From contig NZ_CAMLSE010000039.1 of NCBI RefSeq assembly GCF_946482605.1, positions 1 to 64,000 on the forward strand: a stretch of DNA of 64,000 bases, written 5' to 3'. The stretch is from an uncultured Dyadobacter sp. (GTDB lineage: Bacteria; Bacteroidota; Bacteroidia; Cytophagales; Spirosomataceae). Position 1 is the first letter of the stretch. Every line of letters begins with the position of its first letter. Below the pieces are notes generated by a model, which saw only the letters and a list, made by a program, of their open reading frames with translations, searched no databases and was not told the origin of the DNA. Below, in pieces: positions 41,136-50,473 of this stretch. The translations under genes were made by a program, and so were the position numbers.

Positions 41136-41837
41136 ATGAAGTGGTCATTTGTTATTCAGCAGAAGTTCAAAGCTGCGGTTTTGTTGGGAGGGATCATGGT
41201 GTTGATCATTGGGGCTACGCTGATCTCCCGTTACAATGTAGAGGGGATAGATGAATCCTTTTCTTCTATCTATAAGGATCGGCTGGTGCCGGCGACAACG
41301 ATCTTGTACCTAACTGAGAATTTGTACCGTAAGCGCCTGTCGCTGGAAAATTACCTCTACTCGGAGGCGCATCACTCACCCGCGGACGTAAGGGCGCAAC
41401 TGCGCGCACATGACCGGAGTATCGATTCGCTGATCCTGCTTTTTGAAAAAACCTACCTGGTGGATGAAGAAGCAAAGAGCCTATCGGGCTTCAAAAGCCA
41501 GATCGCAAACTATGCAAAGCTCGAAAATCAGGTACTTGCATTATGCATAGCGGGATCGTTTGCTGAGGCGAAACAACTGTTTTCAGCGCCTGGCAGCAGC
41601 ACTTTCGAAAGCACCATACTGAATCTGAATGAACTGGCGGCAATCCAGTCGACGATCGGGAAGGATCTGGTGAAGGCGTCGAAAGTGAATGTGGCGAGCT
41701 TTGGTATTATCTCCTTTTTACAAATCTCCCTTGCCATAGTGACCGGGCTGGTCGTGATTGTTTTGATCCGTAACTCGCAGATCATCCAGAAACCCCGCAC
41801 GGATAGCAAGAAAAGTCAATATTTTAACCTAAACTGA
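41136..41837 (+). CDS. Membrane protein with a four-helix-bundle sensor-like domain
   Basis: 233 residues from ATG 41136 (earlier in-frame starts exist at 41091 and 41073). Helix 1 (KFKAAVLLGGIMVLIIGATLI) and a last helix (ISFLQISLAIVTGLVVIVLI) enclose an extracytoplasmic helical domain of about 150 residues of the MCP four-helix-bundle type (YKDRLVPATTILYLTENLYRKRLSLENYL). There is no HAMP, kinase or signalling domain after the second helix, so it is a ligand-binding module with only a 15-residue cytoplasmic tail. It may work with another signalling protein. Confidence 0.75.
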   Translation: MKWSFVIQQKFKAAVLLGGIMVLIIGATLISRYNVEGIDESFSSIYKDRLVPATTILYLTENLYRKRLSLENYLYSEAHHSPADVRAQLRAHDRSIDSLILLFEKTYLVDEEAKSLSGFKSQIANYAKLENQVLALCIAGSFAEAKQLFSAPGSSTFESTILNLNELAAIQSTIGKDLVKASKVNVASFGIISFLQISLAIVTGLVVIVLIRNSQIIQKPRTDSKKSQYFNLN

Positions 41838-41850
41838 TAAAGGAACGCTC

Positions 41851-41890
41851 AAAAAATAAAAGGTCGGGGCTTCCCGACCTTTTATTTTTT
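41851..41890. terminator. Bidirectional terminator, perfect 18-bp stem
   Basis: Stem from 41851 to 41868 pairs with 41873-41890 (loop GCTT), A run and T run at the ends; it lies between convergent genes. Confidence 0.9.
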
Positions 41891-41905
41891 GCAAAGCACG
41901 GTGTT

Positions 41906-42457
41906 TTATTGACCGACTTTACGTCCTTTCAAAGTTTCTCTCGAATTTTTGACCTGCTTCAAAAGGTCTTTCTTTACAAACAGACGGGCGCCGTTGCCGC
42001 TTTGCAGGTCAAAACTACGCTCCTTGTATTCGAATTTATTGTTAGGAAGCACATCCAGGAAGTAGTTCTGACCGCTCAGGTTGAACTTCATTCCCTTTGT
42101 ATCCTGCTGCGTATCATCCCACGACACGTTGATCGTGCCATTGCCGGTATTTAATGAAACACCCGGTGTGAATGGCAGCACGTTGATGGTCTGAATGCTT
42201 TTTCCATTACTCATCGTGATCTGTCCCTCCGGATTGACTTTAATGTCGTTCGGATCAGTCACTTCGCGGCGGATGTTGATAGACTTGTCGTTGAAGAACT
42301 GAACTTTGGTAAGCGGGATATTGGCGGCTTCCAGATCGCGGCGCAGGTCTTCGGTAAAAACGGTATAGTTGGAAAGAGGCACGGAGTTCATCGTGGTGCA
42401 GGCGGAAACTCCGCTGAGAAAGAATACTCCAACAAAAAGTTTTTTAAACAGATTCAT
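41906..42457 (-). CDS. Lipoprotein of unknown function
   Basis: 183 residues. A lipoprotein signal (KKLFVGVFFLSGVSAC, lipobox VSAC) leads into a soluble part that looks beta-rich, with Asn/Gly turns (LSNYTVFTED, SWDDTQQDTKG, LSGQNYFLDV) and a basic tail (KGRKVGQ). No family is recognised. It is divergent from htpG with about 240 bp between. Confidence 0.65.
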   Translation of the reverse strand: MNLFKKLFVGVFFLSGVSACTTMNSVPLSNYTVFTEDLRRDLEAANIPLTKVQFFNDKSINIRREVTDPNDIKVNPEGQITMSNGKSIQTINVLPFTPGVSLNTGNGTINVSWDDTQQDTKGMKFNLSGQNYFLDVLPNNKFEYKERSFDLQSGNGARLFVKKDLLKQVKNSRETLKGRKVGQ

Positions 42458-42698
42458 GTCAAAAATTGGTGTTCAGCCGAACAGGTTTGGTGATTTTAGT
42501 TGAGTTGTTTACCGGTCGCAATATTAAGCAAAAAGCATTTCAGTTACCAACCGATTGATCATGCCGGCCAGGTCGGCCTGGCATTACTGACAATGTGGCA
42601 GCCCTGGTGCGTTTTGATTGATATTGGAACGCATATTTCTGGCGCGTATTGCAAAGCGGAAAACAATCTTTAAATATAAAACAAACGACAATATAACT

Positions 42699-44537
42699 AT
42701 GGAATCAGTGACCCAGGAAAAAGGGAATTTGAGCATTCATACCGAGAACATCTTTCCGATTATCAAGAAATTCCTTTATTCGGACCACGAGATCTTTTTA
42801 CGAGAGTTAGTTTCCAACGCCGTAGATGCGTCGCAAAAAATTAAGAAGCTGGCCTCTTACGGCGAGTTCAATGGAGAATTAGGCGATCTTAAGGTGGTCG
42901 TCAAGCTGGACAAGGATGCCAAAACGATCACGATCAGTGACAATGGTATCGGTATGACGGCGGATGAGATCAAAAAATATATCAATCAGATCGCGTTCTC
43001 AGGGGCTACTGAATTTGTAGAGAAATATAAGGACAAAGGGGAGGACGGTAAAGGCGACAAGGGCATTATCGGCCACTTCGGGTTGGGTTTTTACTCCGCA
43101 TATATGGTTGCCGAAAATGTGGAGATCATTACCAAATCTTACAAAGAGGGCGCTGAGGCCGTACGCTGGCAATGCGACGGCTCCACCGAATTCGAACTGT
43201 CACCAGCAGAGAAAGCCGAGCGTGGGTCGGATATCATCCTGCATATCGCCGCCGATTCGGAAGAATTTCTGGATGAGCACCGGCTTCGCGGAATTCTTGA
43301 AAAATATGGCAAATTCCTGCCCATTCAAATCGAGTTCGAAGATAAGGTTATCAATAACCCGAACCCGATCTGGACCAAGAGCCCATCTGACCTGACAGAC
43401 GAAGATTACCTGTCTTTCTACAAAGAGCTTTACCCGTTTGGCGAAGATCCGCTTTTCTGGATCCATTTAAATGTGGACTATCCTTTCAACCTGACAGGTG
43501 TTTTGTATTTCCCCAAACTACGAAACGACTTCCAGGGACAACGTGAAAAAATTCAGCTTTACAGCCGGCAGGTGTTCATTACCGATGAGGTGAAGGATAT
43601 CGTTCCCGACTTCCTGCAATTGCTGCACGGCGTGATCGATTCCCCGGACATTCCTCTGAACGTATCCAGGAGCTATTTGCAGGCCGATGGCAACGTAAAG
43701 AAGATCAACGGCTACATTACCCGCAAAGTGGCGGACAAACTTTCCGAGATCTTCAAAAATGACCGCGAAGGCTTTGAAAAGAAATTTGACGACATCGGCC
43801 TTTTTGTAAAATACGGAATTATCAGCGATGATAAGTTCTATGAAAAGGCGAAGGATTTCTGCCTGGTTAAAAATACTCAGGGCAAGTTCTTTACATTCGA
43901 GGAATATCGGGAGCATATTAAAGAGAACCAGACCGATAAGAACGATACGCTGGTTTGGTTGTACACCACGGACGAGAAAAAGCAGGATGCATTTATCCAG
44001 TCGGCCGGAAAGCGCAGTTATGATGTGTTGGTCCTGAATACCGTGATCGATTCACATTTTATCAATGCATTGGAGCAGAAGCTCGAAAAAATTAGCATCA
44101 AGCGTGTGGATTCGGATACTTTGGATAAGCTGGTGGAAAAGGATGTGAAACTGGAAAGTATCCTTTCGGCAGACGATCAGGAAAAGGCGAAGAAAATTTT
44201 CGAGGGTGTGGCGGAAGGAAAAACGGCACATATCCAGGTGGAAGCAATGCCGGTTGACGAGTTGCCTGTCGTGATCACATTCCCTGAGTTCATGCGTCGT
44301 ATGACTGATATGCAGGCTTCTTCCGGGCAGCGTTCGATGTTTGGGGATATGCCTTTGATGTATACTGTATCGCTGAACTCAAATCATCCCGTAATCGGTC
44401 GAATTCTTGAAGAAGAGAATGAAGACGATCAGAAATCACTGGCCAAGCAGGTTTACGATCTGGCATTGCTGTCGCAGGGCATGCTATCGGGTACTGATCT
44501 TACTCAATTCATCCGGAGAACGGTGGGTAGCTTGTGA
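42699..44537 (+). CDS. htpG: Hsp90-family chaperone HtpG
   Basis: 612 residues from ATG 42699. The N-terminal GHKL ATPase domain holds FLRELVSNAVDASQKI (Glu for hydrolysis and Asn for Mg), the ITISDNGIGMT motif and GHFGLGFYSAYMV. The middle domain (FPKLRNDFQGQREKIQLYSRQVFITDEVKD) and a dimerisation domain follow, without the C-terminal MEEVD found in eukaryotic Hsp90. It folds and protects client proteins with DnaK. It is monocistronic and ends in a strong terminator. Confidence 0.96.
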   Translation: MESVTQEKGNLSIHTENIFPIIKKFLYSDHEIFLRELVSNAVDASQKIKKLASYGEFNGELGDLKVVVKLDKDAKTITISDNGIGMTADEIKKYINQIAFSGATEFVEKYKDKGEDGKGDKGIIGHFGLGFYSAYMVAENVEIITKSYKEGAEAVRWQCDGSTEFELSPAEKAERGSDIILHIAADSEEFLDEHRLRGILEKYGKFLPIQIEFEDKVINNPNPIWTKSPSDLTDEDYLSFYKELYPFGEDPLFWIHLNVDYPFNLTGVLYFPKLRNDFQGQREKIQLYSRQVFITDEVKDIVPDFLQLLHGVIDSPDIPLNVSRSYLQADGNVKKINGYITRKVADKLSEIFKNDREGFEKKFDDIGLFVKYGIISDDKFYEKAKDFCLVKNTQGKFFTFEEYREHIKENQTDKNDTLVWLYTTDEKKQDAFIQSAGKRSYDVLVLNTVIDSHFINALEQKLEKISIKRVDSDTLDKLVEKDVKLESILSADDQEKAKKIFEGVAEGKTAHIQVEAMPVDELPVVITFPEFMRRMTDMQASSGQRSMFGDMPLMYTVSLNSNHPVIGRILEEENEDDQKSLAKQVYDLALLSQGMLSGTDLTQFIRRTVGSL

Positions 44538-44554
44538 GAATAACGATTTGATTT

Positions 44555-44595
44555 AAAAACGAGAAAGCCGCTTCTGAAGCGGCTTTCTCGTTTTT
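44555..44595. terminator. Bidirectional terminator after htpG
   Basis: A long near-perfect stem (AAAAACGAGAAAGCCGCTT with its complement), 3-nt loop, A and T runs at the ends. Confidence 0.9.
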
Positions 44596-45112
44596 AATGC
44601 CTGCCGGATATCAGTTTGATTTTCAGTTTTTCCAGGTCCTCCCATTTCTGATCTTTGGCCAGTCCGGCCTGGTCGGGCCAGCTGGACGGGTCGTGAAGCT
44701 GAAACCGCGGGCCCGCTTTTTTCAGGATACCGGCGATCCGGAGTACGGACGTTTCCATGAGTTGTTCAAAAGTATGGATGCCTTCCCGATTCAGGATCTC
44801 CTCGATCCTGGGGCCTATCCCTTCGATTACCTTGAAGTCGTCAGGTGCGTGATCCGGGCTGATCTTCGGATAAACTGTTTTAGAAGCGTTGGTTGCAATG
44901 GGGTAATCCACAATGTTATTCGTTAAAGTCCGGTATTGAGCAAGCTCAAATTTCTTTTCGTCGATTAATGCCTGCAAGTTATGGATTCTCCGCTTGATAA
45001 TCACTTTTGCTAAGACCCATCCCAGCACAGTTGCGCTGATCAACAATAGTGTTATTTCAGCTACCGCCACAGGTAAGCTATCGAAATCGATGGTGATGGC
45101 AGGGAAATTCAT
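44594..45112 (-). CDS. Membrane-anchored helix-hairpin-helix protein
   Basis: 172 residues. A transmembrane helix (about 17-40, VAEITLLLISATVLGWVLAKVII) is followed by a short coiled coil and a helix-hairpin-helix region (DDFKVIEGIGPRIEEILNREGIHTFEQL) of the kind shared by DUF4332-like and ribosomal-S13-like proteins. The final third is Lys/Asp-rich. It overlaps the upstream 117-residue membrane protein gene by 4 bp, so the two are likely coupled. Role in DNA or protein binding at the membrane is not known. Confidence 0.75.
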   Translation of the reverse strand: MNFPAITIDFDSLPVAVAEITLLLISATVLGWVLAKVIIKRRIHNLQALIDEKKFELAQYRTLTNNIVDYPIATNASKTVYPKISPDHAPDDFKVIEGIGPRIEEILNREGIHTFEQLMETSVLRIAGILKKAGPRFQLHDPSSWPDQAGLAKDQKWEDLEKLKIKLISGRH

Positions 45113-45462
45113 TGTTTTGAGTGATAGTATTCGAGTTCGCGATCGATCCTGTTGAGCTTATAGCGCAAATCCCTCGTTTTTTTGATCTCGTAAGTGTTGC
45201 CCAGAATAAAACCGATCGATAATGCGACGGTCAGCATGATCGTGTATTGGCTGAAATGGGTCAGTTCGATGTGGCGGGCAGGAAATCCAAGATCTTTCAG
45301 GGATATGTGAAATTGCCCCGCTTGCGCAGGCATCTCCGGTAGTAAGGTTTGGGAATCAAACAACACATCGCAGTATTGTTTGATCTTGCAGATGTGCCAG
45401 TATACAGAACCTGCCATCCAGAATCCCAGGAAGGTCCACCAGAGCGCCTTGCTATTGAACAT
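45109..45462 (-). CDS. Two-helix membrane protein coupled to the helix-hairpin-helix gene
   Basis: 117 residues with helices near residues 8-24 (WWTFLGFWMAGSVYWH) and 72-90 (YTIMLTVALSIGFILGNTY), and a periplasmic loop of about 45 residues with Cys-31. The tail is charged and helical (RDLRYKLNRIDRELEYYHSKQ). The stop overlaps the start of the helix-hairpin-helix gene by 4 bp. No family is recognised. Confidence 0.65.
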   Translation of the reverse strand: MFNSKALWWTFLGFWMAGSVYWHICKIKQYCDVLFDSQTLLPEMPAQAGQFHISLKDLGFPARHIELTHFSQYTIMLTVALSIGFILGNTYEIKKTRDLRYKLNRIDRELEYYHSKQ

Positions 45463-45552
45463 GAGAACGTATGTTTGACGGTGGGAAGTTGGGTTTGTCG
45501 TTTAAAAATAACGTTCCGGCAGACAAGAAGCAATAGGGGAGGTCACGTCATA

Positions 45553-45583
45553 AAAAAGCCCGGACATTTTGCCCGGGCTTTTT
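45553..45583. terminator. Terminator of rho (also works in the other direction)
   Basis: An 11-bp stem AAAAAGCCCGG/CCGGGCTTTTT with a 9-nt loop, next to the rho stop on the minus strand. Confidence 0.85.
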
Positions 45584-45585
45584 AT

Positions 45586-47376
45586 TTATCGGTTCATGGA
45601 GATCAGGAACTCTTCGTTGTTCCTGGTCCCTTTCATATGTTCCAGCAGGAAGTCCATCGATTCCATGGCATTCATGTCTGACATGTGCTTGCGAAGGATC
45701 CATACTTTTTTAAGCGTTTCTTTGTCGAGCAGCAGGTCTTCCCGACGTGTTCCGGACGCCATTACATCAATAGCCGGGAAAACGCGTTTGTTGGACAGCT
45801 TTCTATCCAGCTGCAACTCCATGTTACCCGTACCTTTGAATTCTTCGAAGATCACCTCGTCCATTTTCGAGCCGGTGTCAATCAGTGCGGTGGCGATAAT
45901 GGTCAGCGAACCGCCATTCTCCACATTACGCGCTGCTCCGAAGAAGCGTTTTGGTTTGTGCAATGCATTGGCATCCACACCACCGGACAGGATCTTTCCG
46001 GATGATGGAACCACCGTGTTGTAGGCGCGCGCAAGACGTGTTATGGAATCCAGCAGGATCACCACATCGTGTCCGCATTCTACCATCCTTTTTGCTTTTT
46101 CGAGGACGATACTGGCCACTTTTACGTGACGATCCGCCTGTTCGTCGAAAGTGGAAGCGATCACTTCAGCGCGAACGCTGCGTTGCATATCCGTTACCTC
46201 CTCAGGACGTTCGTCGATCAGCAGGATAAGCAGGAATACTTCGGGGTGGTTACGGGTGATGGCGTTCGCAATTTCTTTAAGTAAAACCGTCTTTCCGGTT
46301 TTGGGCTGCGCTACGATCATCCCGCGCTGGCCTTTTCCGATTGGTGCGAAAAGATCGAGGATCCGTGTCGAATACTGATCCGGGCGCGAGCTCAGTTTGA
46401 GACATTCCTCAGGAAAAAGGGGAGTAAGGTATTCAAATGGAATCCTGTCCCTGATTTCTTCCGTGGTTTTGCCGTTGACGGTTTCGACCCTTAACAGGGC
46501 AAAATATTTCTCGCCTTCTTTCGGCGGCCGGATCTGACCTTTTACGGTGTCACCGGTTTTGAGACCGAACAACTTGATCTGTGAAGGGGACACATAGATA
46601 TCATCCGGGCTGGCCAGGTAGTTGTAATCCGCCGACCGCAGGAACCCGTATCCACCGTCCTGCATGATTTCAAGTACGCCTTCGTTGACGATCAGTCCAT
46701 CGAACTCGCGTACATAGTTGTTATAGTTGCGTTTGATTTTGGAAGAAGGGTCCTCGCGTGGTTGCTGAGGCTGTGAATGGCGCTCCTGACCCTCATTCTG
46801 CGGGCGTGCGGGGCGTTCTTCACGTGCCTGCGGCTCCGAATCCTGTTCAGCGGCCACAGGTTTTTCTTCCTGGTTCTCAACGACGATTTCCGGTTCGGCA
46901 GCGGTTTCTGCCGGTTCTGCGGCTTCTTCTCTTCCTAGATCGTTGAGGGTGTCGTTATCCTCGTCGATTTCGAGTGACGTATCTATATTTTTAGGCCGTT
47001 CTTCTGTGCGCTTCGGAAACTCTGCACGGGCAGGCGTGTCGAACAATGGAGCGGGAGAAGCAACAAGCTGGATATTGTCTTTTTTATTTCTGGCCGGACG
47101 GTTGTTTCCACCTTTGTTGACTGCTACGGGCGTAGGCTCAACGGGTCTTCTGGCGCGCTTTTTCTTAGCTTCAGAAGGTTCGGAGGAGGAATTTTCCGCA
47201 ATAGCGACCTCCGCCACGGCGGGCTCGGCAGCGGGTGCAGCTGTTTGCTGCTGGGACACGATCCGGTTGATCAGTTCTTTTTTGGGAAGTTTGGCATGAT
47301 CGGGTATTCCCAGAGCACCCGCTATTTCTCGTAGCTCTGATAAAAGCTTAATGTTTAAATCATCAATTGTAGGCAT
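45586..47376 (-). CDS. rho: Transcription termination factor Rho with long N-terminal extension
   Basis: 596 residues against about 420 in E. coli. A Rho_N-like start ([30 protein letters not shown]) is followed by some 170 residues of low-complexity, alternately basic and acidic sequence (about 45-215) before the RNA-binding OB domain ([16 protein letters not shown]). The ATPase core holds Walker [21 protein letters not shown], Walker [18 protein letters not shown]-loop [16 protein letters not shown] and R-loop [13 protein letters not shown]. Rho stops transcription by RNA translocation. The disordered insertion is usual for Bacteroidota. A 500-bp gene-free leader precedes it. Confidence 0.96.
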   Translation of the reverse strand: MPTIDDLNIKLLSELREIAGALGIPDHAKLPKKELINRIVSQQQTAAPAAEPAVAEVAIAENSSSEPSEAKKKRARRPVEPTPVAVNKGGNNRPARNKKDNIQLVASPAPLFDTPARAEFPKRTEERPKNIDTSLEIDEDNDTLNDLGREEAAEPAETAAEPEIVVENQEEKPVAAEQDSEPQAREERPARPQNEGQERHSQPQQPREDPSSKIKRNYNNYVREFDGLIVNEGVLEIMQDGGYGFLRSADYNYLASPDDIYVSPSQIKLFGLKTGDTVKGQIRPPKEGEKYFALLRVETVNGKTTEEIRDRIPFEYLTPLFPEECLKLSSRPDQYSTRILDLFAPIGKGQRGMIVAQPKTGKTVLLKEIANAITRNHPEVFLLILLIDERPEEVTDMQRSVRAEVIASTFDEQADRHVKVASIVLEKAKRMVECGHDVVILLDSITRLARAYNTVVPSSGKILSGGVDANALHKPKRFFGAARNVENGGSLTIIATALIDTGSKMDEVIFEEFKGTGNMELQLDRKLSNKRVFPAIDVMASGTRREDLLLDKETLKKVWILRKHMSDMNAMESMDFLLEHMKGTRNNEEFLISMNR

Positions 47377-47876
47377 ACAGAAAATGGAAAGTAAAGGGTC
47401 ACTTTACCAATTGGACAATAAGGTTGTGAATTTAAATTGAATGTAAACCGGACGGTATGTCCCGAAGGTCACGTGATGGTCATTGATATGGTGATAAGTA
47501 TTTGTTGTAGAAGCCCGCGCGAAAGACTTTACTAACTGCAAAACTTTGATGGATCAAATCTGAAAAATTGCAAACGGTACAAAAGGAAGTATAGACAATA
47601 AATCTGCAAGATTTTGTAATCTCGATAACGTAGGATTGGAAGTTACCGCGAGATGGATTTTGGATTTATAAGTCGATACTGACTTAGATGGACGAAGGTA
47701 AACATATCAGGTTTAATTTCCAAATGTTTAACGTAAAAACCGTGCCAAACGTATTCTGCCAGCTTTTTTCGACATAATATTATTACTAATGTCATGATAT
47801 CAGCGGTTTACGGACTGTAAATGGCGGGAAATCCGGCTAGTTTTTGTGACCGGAAAATCGGAATTTTGCCGGAACT
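47377..47876. promoter_or_regulatory. 500-bp gene-free region between rho and coaX
   Basis: There is no open frame of interest and no RNA gene I can recognise. It must hold the divergent promoters of rho and coaX and a possibly long 5' leader of rho, which in many bacteria is autoregulated. A T-rich patch lies near 47760. Confidence 0.4.
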
Positions 47877-48599
47877 ATGAATATTGTTGTCGATTCCGGG
47901 AATACCTATTCGAAGATCGGATGGTTCGATGGGGAAAAACTTATACGCTATACGACGCATCTGGAATTCCCGGAACTGATCCGGAATATCCGCGAAACGG
48001 TGCCCGAATTTCTACTCTACTCTTCGGTCAGCCGAACCGGGGAGGAATTTGAGGAGGCTCTTGGTGAAATAACGAATGTCATGGTGTTGACACCGGACAC
48101 TCCGCTTCCGATCAGGAAGAATTATGATACGCCCCAAACACTGGGTGCTGACAGGATCGCAGCCGCCGCGGGAGCAAATTACCTTTACCCATCGGAGGAT
48201 TTGCTCGTGATCGACATGGGTACCTGCATTACCTACGATCTGATCGATCGCGAGGCGGTGTTTCAGGGCGGCTTAATTTCTCCCGGAGTACGGATGCGAT
48301 TTAATGCCATGCATACGTTTACTAAAAGGCTTCCCCTTTTTGAACCTGAGCAAGAACCGGATTTGATAGGAAAAAGTACCCGGCAGGCTATGCAAAGTGG
48401 TGTGATGAATGGTACCCTTGCTGAAATCGAAGGAATAATTGAACGTTACCGACACAAATACCCGTCTTTGCGCGTAGTATTATGTGGTGGAGATGCTGCT
48501 TTTTTTGAAAGTAGCCTGAAACCACCCATCTTTGCGGTGCCGGAATTGGTTTTAATAGGATTGAACAGAATTTTAACATATAATGTCTCTTTACAGTAG
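47877..48599 (+). CDS. coaX: Type III pantothenate kinase
   Basis: 240 residues. ASKHA-fold signature: N-terminal VVDSGNTYSKIGWFD (P-loop-like), LGADRIAAAAGANYLYP, LLVIDMGTCITYDLID and ISPGVRMRFNAMHTFTKRLP, GGDAAFFE. CoaX makes 4'-phosphopantothenate, the first step of coenzyme A synthesis, and CoaBC in the same window does steps two and three. It is followed with a 17-bp overlap by an outer-membrane protein gene. Confidence 0.93.
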   Translation: MNIVVDSGNTYSKIGWFDGEKLIRYTTHLEFPELIRNIRETVPEFLLYSSVSRTGEEFEEALGEITNVMVLTPDTPLPIRKNYDTPQTLGADRIAAAAGANYLYPSEDLLVIDMGTCITYDLIDREAVFQGGLISPGVRMRFNAMHTFTKRLPLFEPEQEPDLIGKSTRQAMQSGVMNGTLAEIEGIIERYRHKYPSLRVVLCGGDAAFFESSLKPPIFAVPELVLIGLNRILTYNVSLQ

Positions 48600-49881
48600 G
48601 ATAGGAATAATCACGCTTGCGATTACACTCGGTTGGAGTTGTACAGCTCTTACAACAAAGCTGAAAGCACAAGGATTGGGCAATTCTCCGTATTCATCCC
48701 TGGGAATGGGCGAGTTTTACGGCGATGCATATTCCGACAATACTGGAATGGGAGGTGCCGGGGTAAGTACCGGAGGTGGGTTTCAGGTCAACAACCTCAA
48801 TCCGGCCCTCTGGGTACGAAACCGCTTCACTACGCTTGATGTAGGCCTGGTGGGGCAGTATAAGGACATCCGGTCCGGAAGTCGCAGCCAGGGCAACGCC
48901 GGCGGAAACCTGGCCTATCTGTCGCTGTCGTTTCCCGTGTCGACGAAGTGGGTGATCGGTGTTAATTTGAAGCCTTACAGTTTCATCGACTATCAAAACA
49001 GCTTTACAAGGGCTGTAACCGGGTCGCAGGCGGTTGCGGAATATACTGTTTCCGGCAAAGGCGGCATTAATAAAGCTTCGTTGACTAATTCGTTTCAGAT
49101 CGGCAGATATGTAAGTATTGGTTTGGAGAGCAGCTACTTCTTCGGAAACGTGCGCAGGTCGTCGGATGTGTCTCTCCTTGTCAATAATGTTCCAGCCGAT
49201 TATGTGGTCAGTCTGAATGATCGCAATACTTATTCTGACATTGCATTCAGGGTAGGAGCGGCAGCACGGATCCCTTTGAAAAAGGACAATAAATTGAACC
49301 TGAACCTGGGAGGAACATATAGTTTCAGCACGTCGATCAATGCAACAAAAACGACATCATTCGAACTGACCCAAGGTTCGTTCCCTGTCGCGATTCCCGA
49401 TACGCTCGAAAATAACCTGGCCGGTTCCATGAAAGTGCCGGAGCAATATCAGGTAGGAGCAAGTCTGGAATGGCCGCTTAAATTGGTGCTGTCGGTTGAT
49501 TACAGCCATCAAACCTGGTCAAAGTATCGGAACTTCGATAAGTCGAGTGACAACCTGAATGATGTGAACCGCATTCACGTTGGATTGGAATACCTTCCTC
49601 GTTTTACATCTCTGAACTACTTCGATCTCGTTCGGTACCGCATCGGATTCAGCCATGGCAAAACACCTTACTCTGTCGACAAAGTTGATATTAATGATAC
49701 AAATGTGAGTCTCGGCTTTACATTCCCGATGGGGCGCGGATATTCGAACTTCCTGTCTGTGGCATTGGTAGGTGGTCAGCGCGGCACCAACTCGGGAGGA
49801 GCGATCCGCGAACGTTACGGACGTGTGGTACTTGGGATCACGTTGCTGGAAAAGTGGTTCCAGAAACAGAAGATCGATTAA
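48583..49881 (+). CDS. Outer-membrane beta-barrel protein (FadL/OmpP1-like)
   Basis: 432 residues with a signal peptide (IGIITLAITLGWSCTAL, then KAQ). The mature N-terminus GLGNSPYSSLGMGEFYGDAYSDNTGMGGAGVSTGGGFQVNNLNPAL is typical of FadL-like barrels with an N-terminal plug, and the rest shows alternating barrel strands ending in a short basic tail. It may import hydrophobic compounds, but its position before lptC suggests an envelope-related task. It overlaps coaX by 17 bp and is probably translated from the same mRNA as lptC. Confidence 0.78.
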   Translation: MSLYSRIGIITLAITLGWSCTALTTKLKAQGLGNSPYSSLGMGEFYGDAYSDNTGMGGAGVSTGGGFQVNNLNPALWVRNRFTTLDVGLVGQYKDIRSGSRSQGNAGGNLAYLSLSFPVSTKWVIGVNLKPYSFIDYQNSFTRAVTGSQAVAEYTVSGKGGINKASLTNSFQIGRYVSIGLESSYFFGNVRRSSDVSLLVNNVPADYVVSLNDRNTYSDIAFRVGAAARIPLKKDNKLNLNLGGTYSFSTSINATKTTSFELTQGSFPVAIPDTLENNLAGSMKVPEQYQVGASLEWPLKLVLSVDYSHQTWSKYRNFDKSSDNLNDVNRIHVGLEYLPRFTSLNYFDLVRYRIGFSHGKTPYSVDKVDINDTNVSLGFTFPMGRGYSNFLSVALVGGQRGTNSGGAIRERYGRVVLGITLLEKWFQKQKID

Positions 49882-49919
49882 AGATCCGGCTTGTATGGTC
49901 AGATATAACATCCATAAAA

Positions 49920-49961
49920 GAACGCAAAAAGGAGATATGTACTTATCTCCTTTTTGCGTTC
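49920..49961 (+). promoter_or_regulatory. Perfect 18-bp inverted repeat covering the lptC ribosome-binding site and start
   Basis: GAACGCAAAAAGGAGATA (49920-49937) pairs with 49944-49961; the 6-nt loop is TGTACT. AAGGAGA is a strong Shine-Dalgarno sequence and the ATG at 49937-49939 sits at the stem-loop border. It may control lptC translation, or be an early terminator with a T5 run inside the stem; no long T run follows. Confidence 0.6.
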
Positions 49962-50473
49962 TCGCCATAGCAGTACTGCTGCTGTGGTCTTGCGAAGGCA
50001 AAAAAGACAAGATTGGCGCTGTGTATAGCGGACCGTTTGAAATAGTCAACAACCTTGAGGTAAAATACAGCGAACAAGGCAAGATGAAGGTGTTTGTAAA
50101 AACCCCCCAATCGCTAACTTATCAGAACGAGACACGCGTTTTTCCAGACTCCGTAAACATCAGTTTCTTCGATACCCTGGGAACAGTCGTTACGAGACTG
50201 AGGTCGGATTCCGGGAGGTACGACCGCAATGCAGACGTATACATTGTAAAAGGCAATGTCCGGGTGGTCAAGTCCGAAACACAGGAAATACTTACCACTT
50301 CTGAATTGAGTTGGAGCCCGGGCACGCGCAAGGTATTTACGGATAAGCCGTTGGCTGTTATCAACAAGCGCACGTCCGAGATCACCAATGCGATCGGTAT
50401 GGACGCAGAGCAGGATTTTAGCCGTATCAAGTTCAGAAAGGCTACCGGTATCTACAAATTTTCGGGTCCCTAG
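49937..50473 (+). CDS. lptC: LPS export protein LptC (lipoprotein-like)
   Basis: 178 residues if translation starts at ATG 49937, preceded by an ideal AAGGAGA; a start at ATG 49895 would add 14 residues and also read through the inverted repeat. The N-terminus has a hydrophobic run ending in a lipobox (LLLWSC). The body has LptC-like strands (YSGPFEIVNNLEVKYSEQGKMKVFVKTP; VKGNVRVV; KPLAVINKRTSEITNAIGMDAEQDFSRIKF). LptC is the periplasmic link between LptBFG and LptA. An OstA-like protein with related beta-jellyroll repeats is at 58534. The gene ends 4 bp inside the convergent cytochrome gene. Confidence 0.8.
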   Translation: MYLSPFCVLAIAVLLLWSCEGKKDKIGAVYSGPFEIVNNLEVKYSEQGKMKVFVKTPQSLTYQNETRVFPDSVNISFFDTLGTVVTRLRSDSGRYDRNADVYIVKGNVRVVKSETQEILTTSELSWSPGTRKVFTDKPLAVINKRTSEITNAIGMDAEQDFSRIKFRKATGIYKFSGP

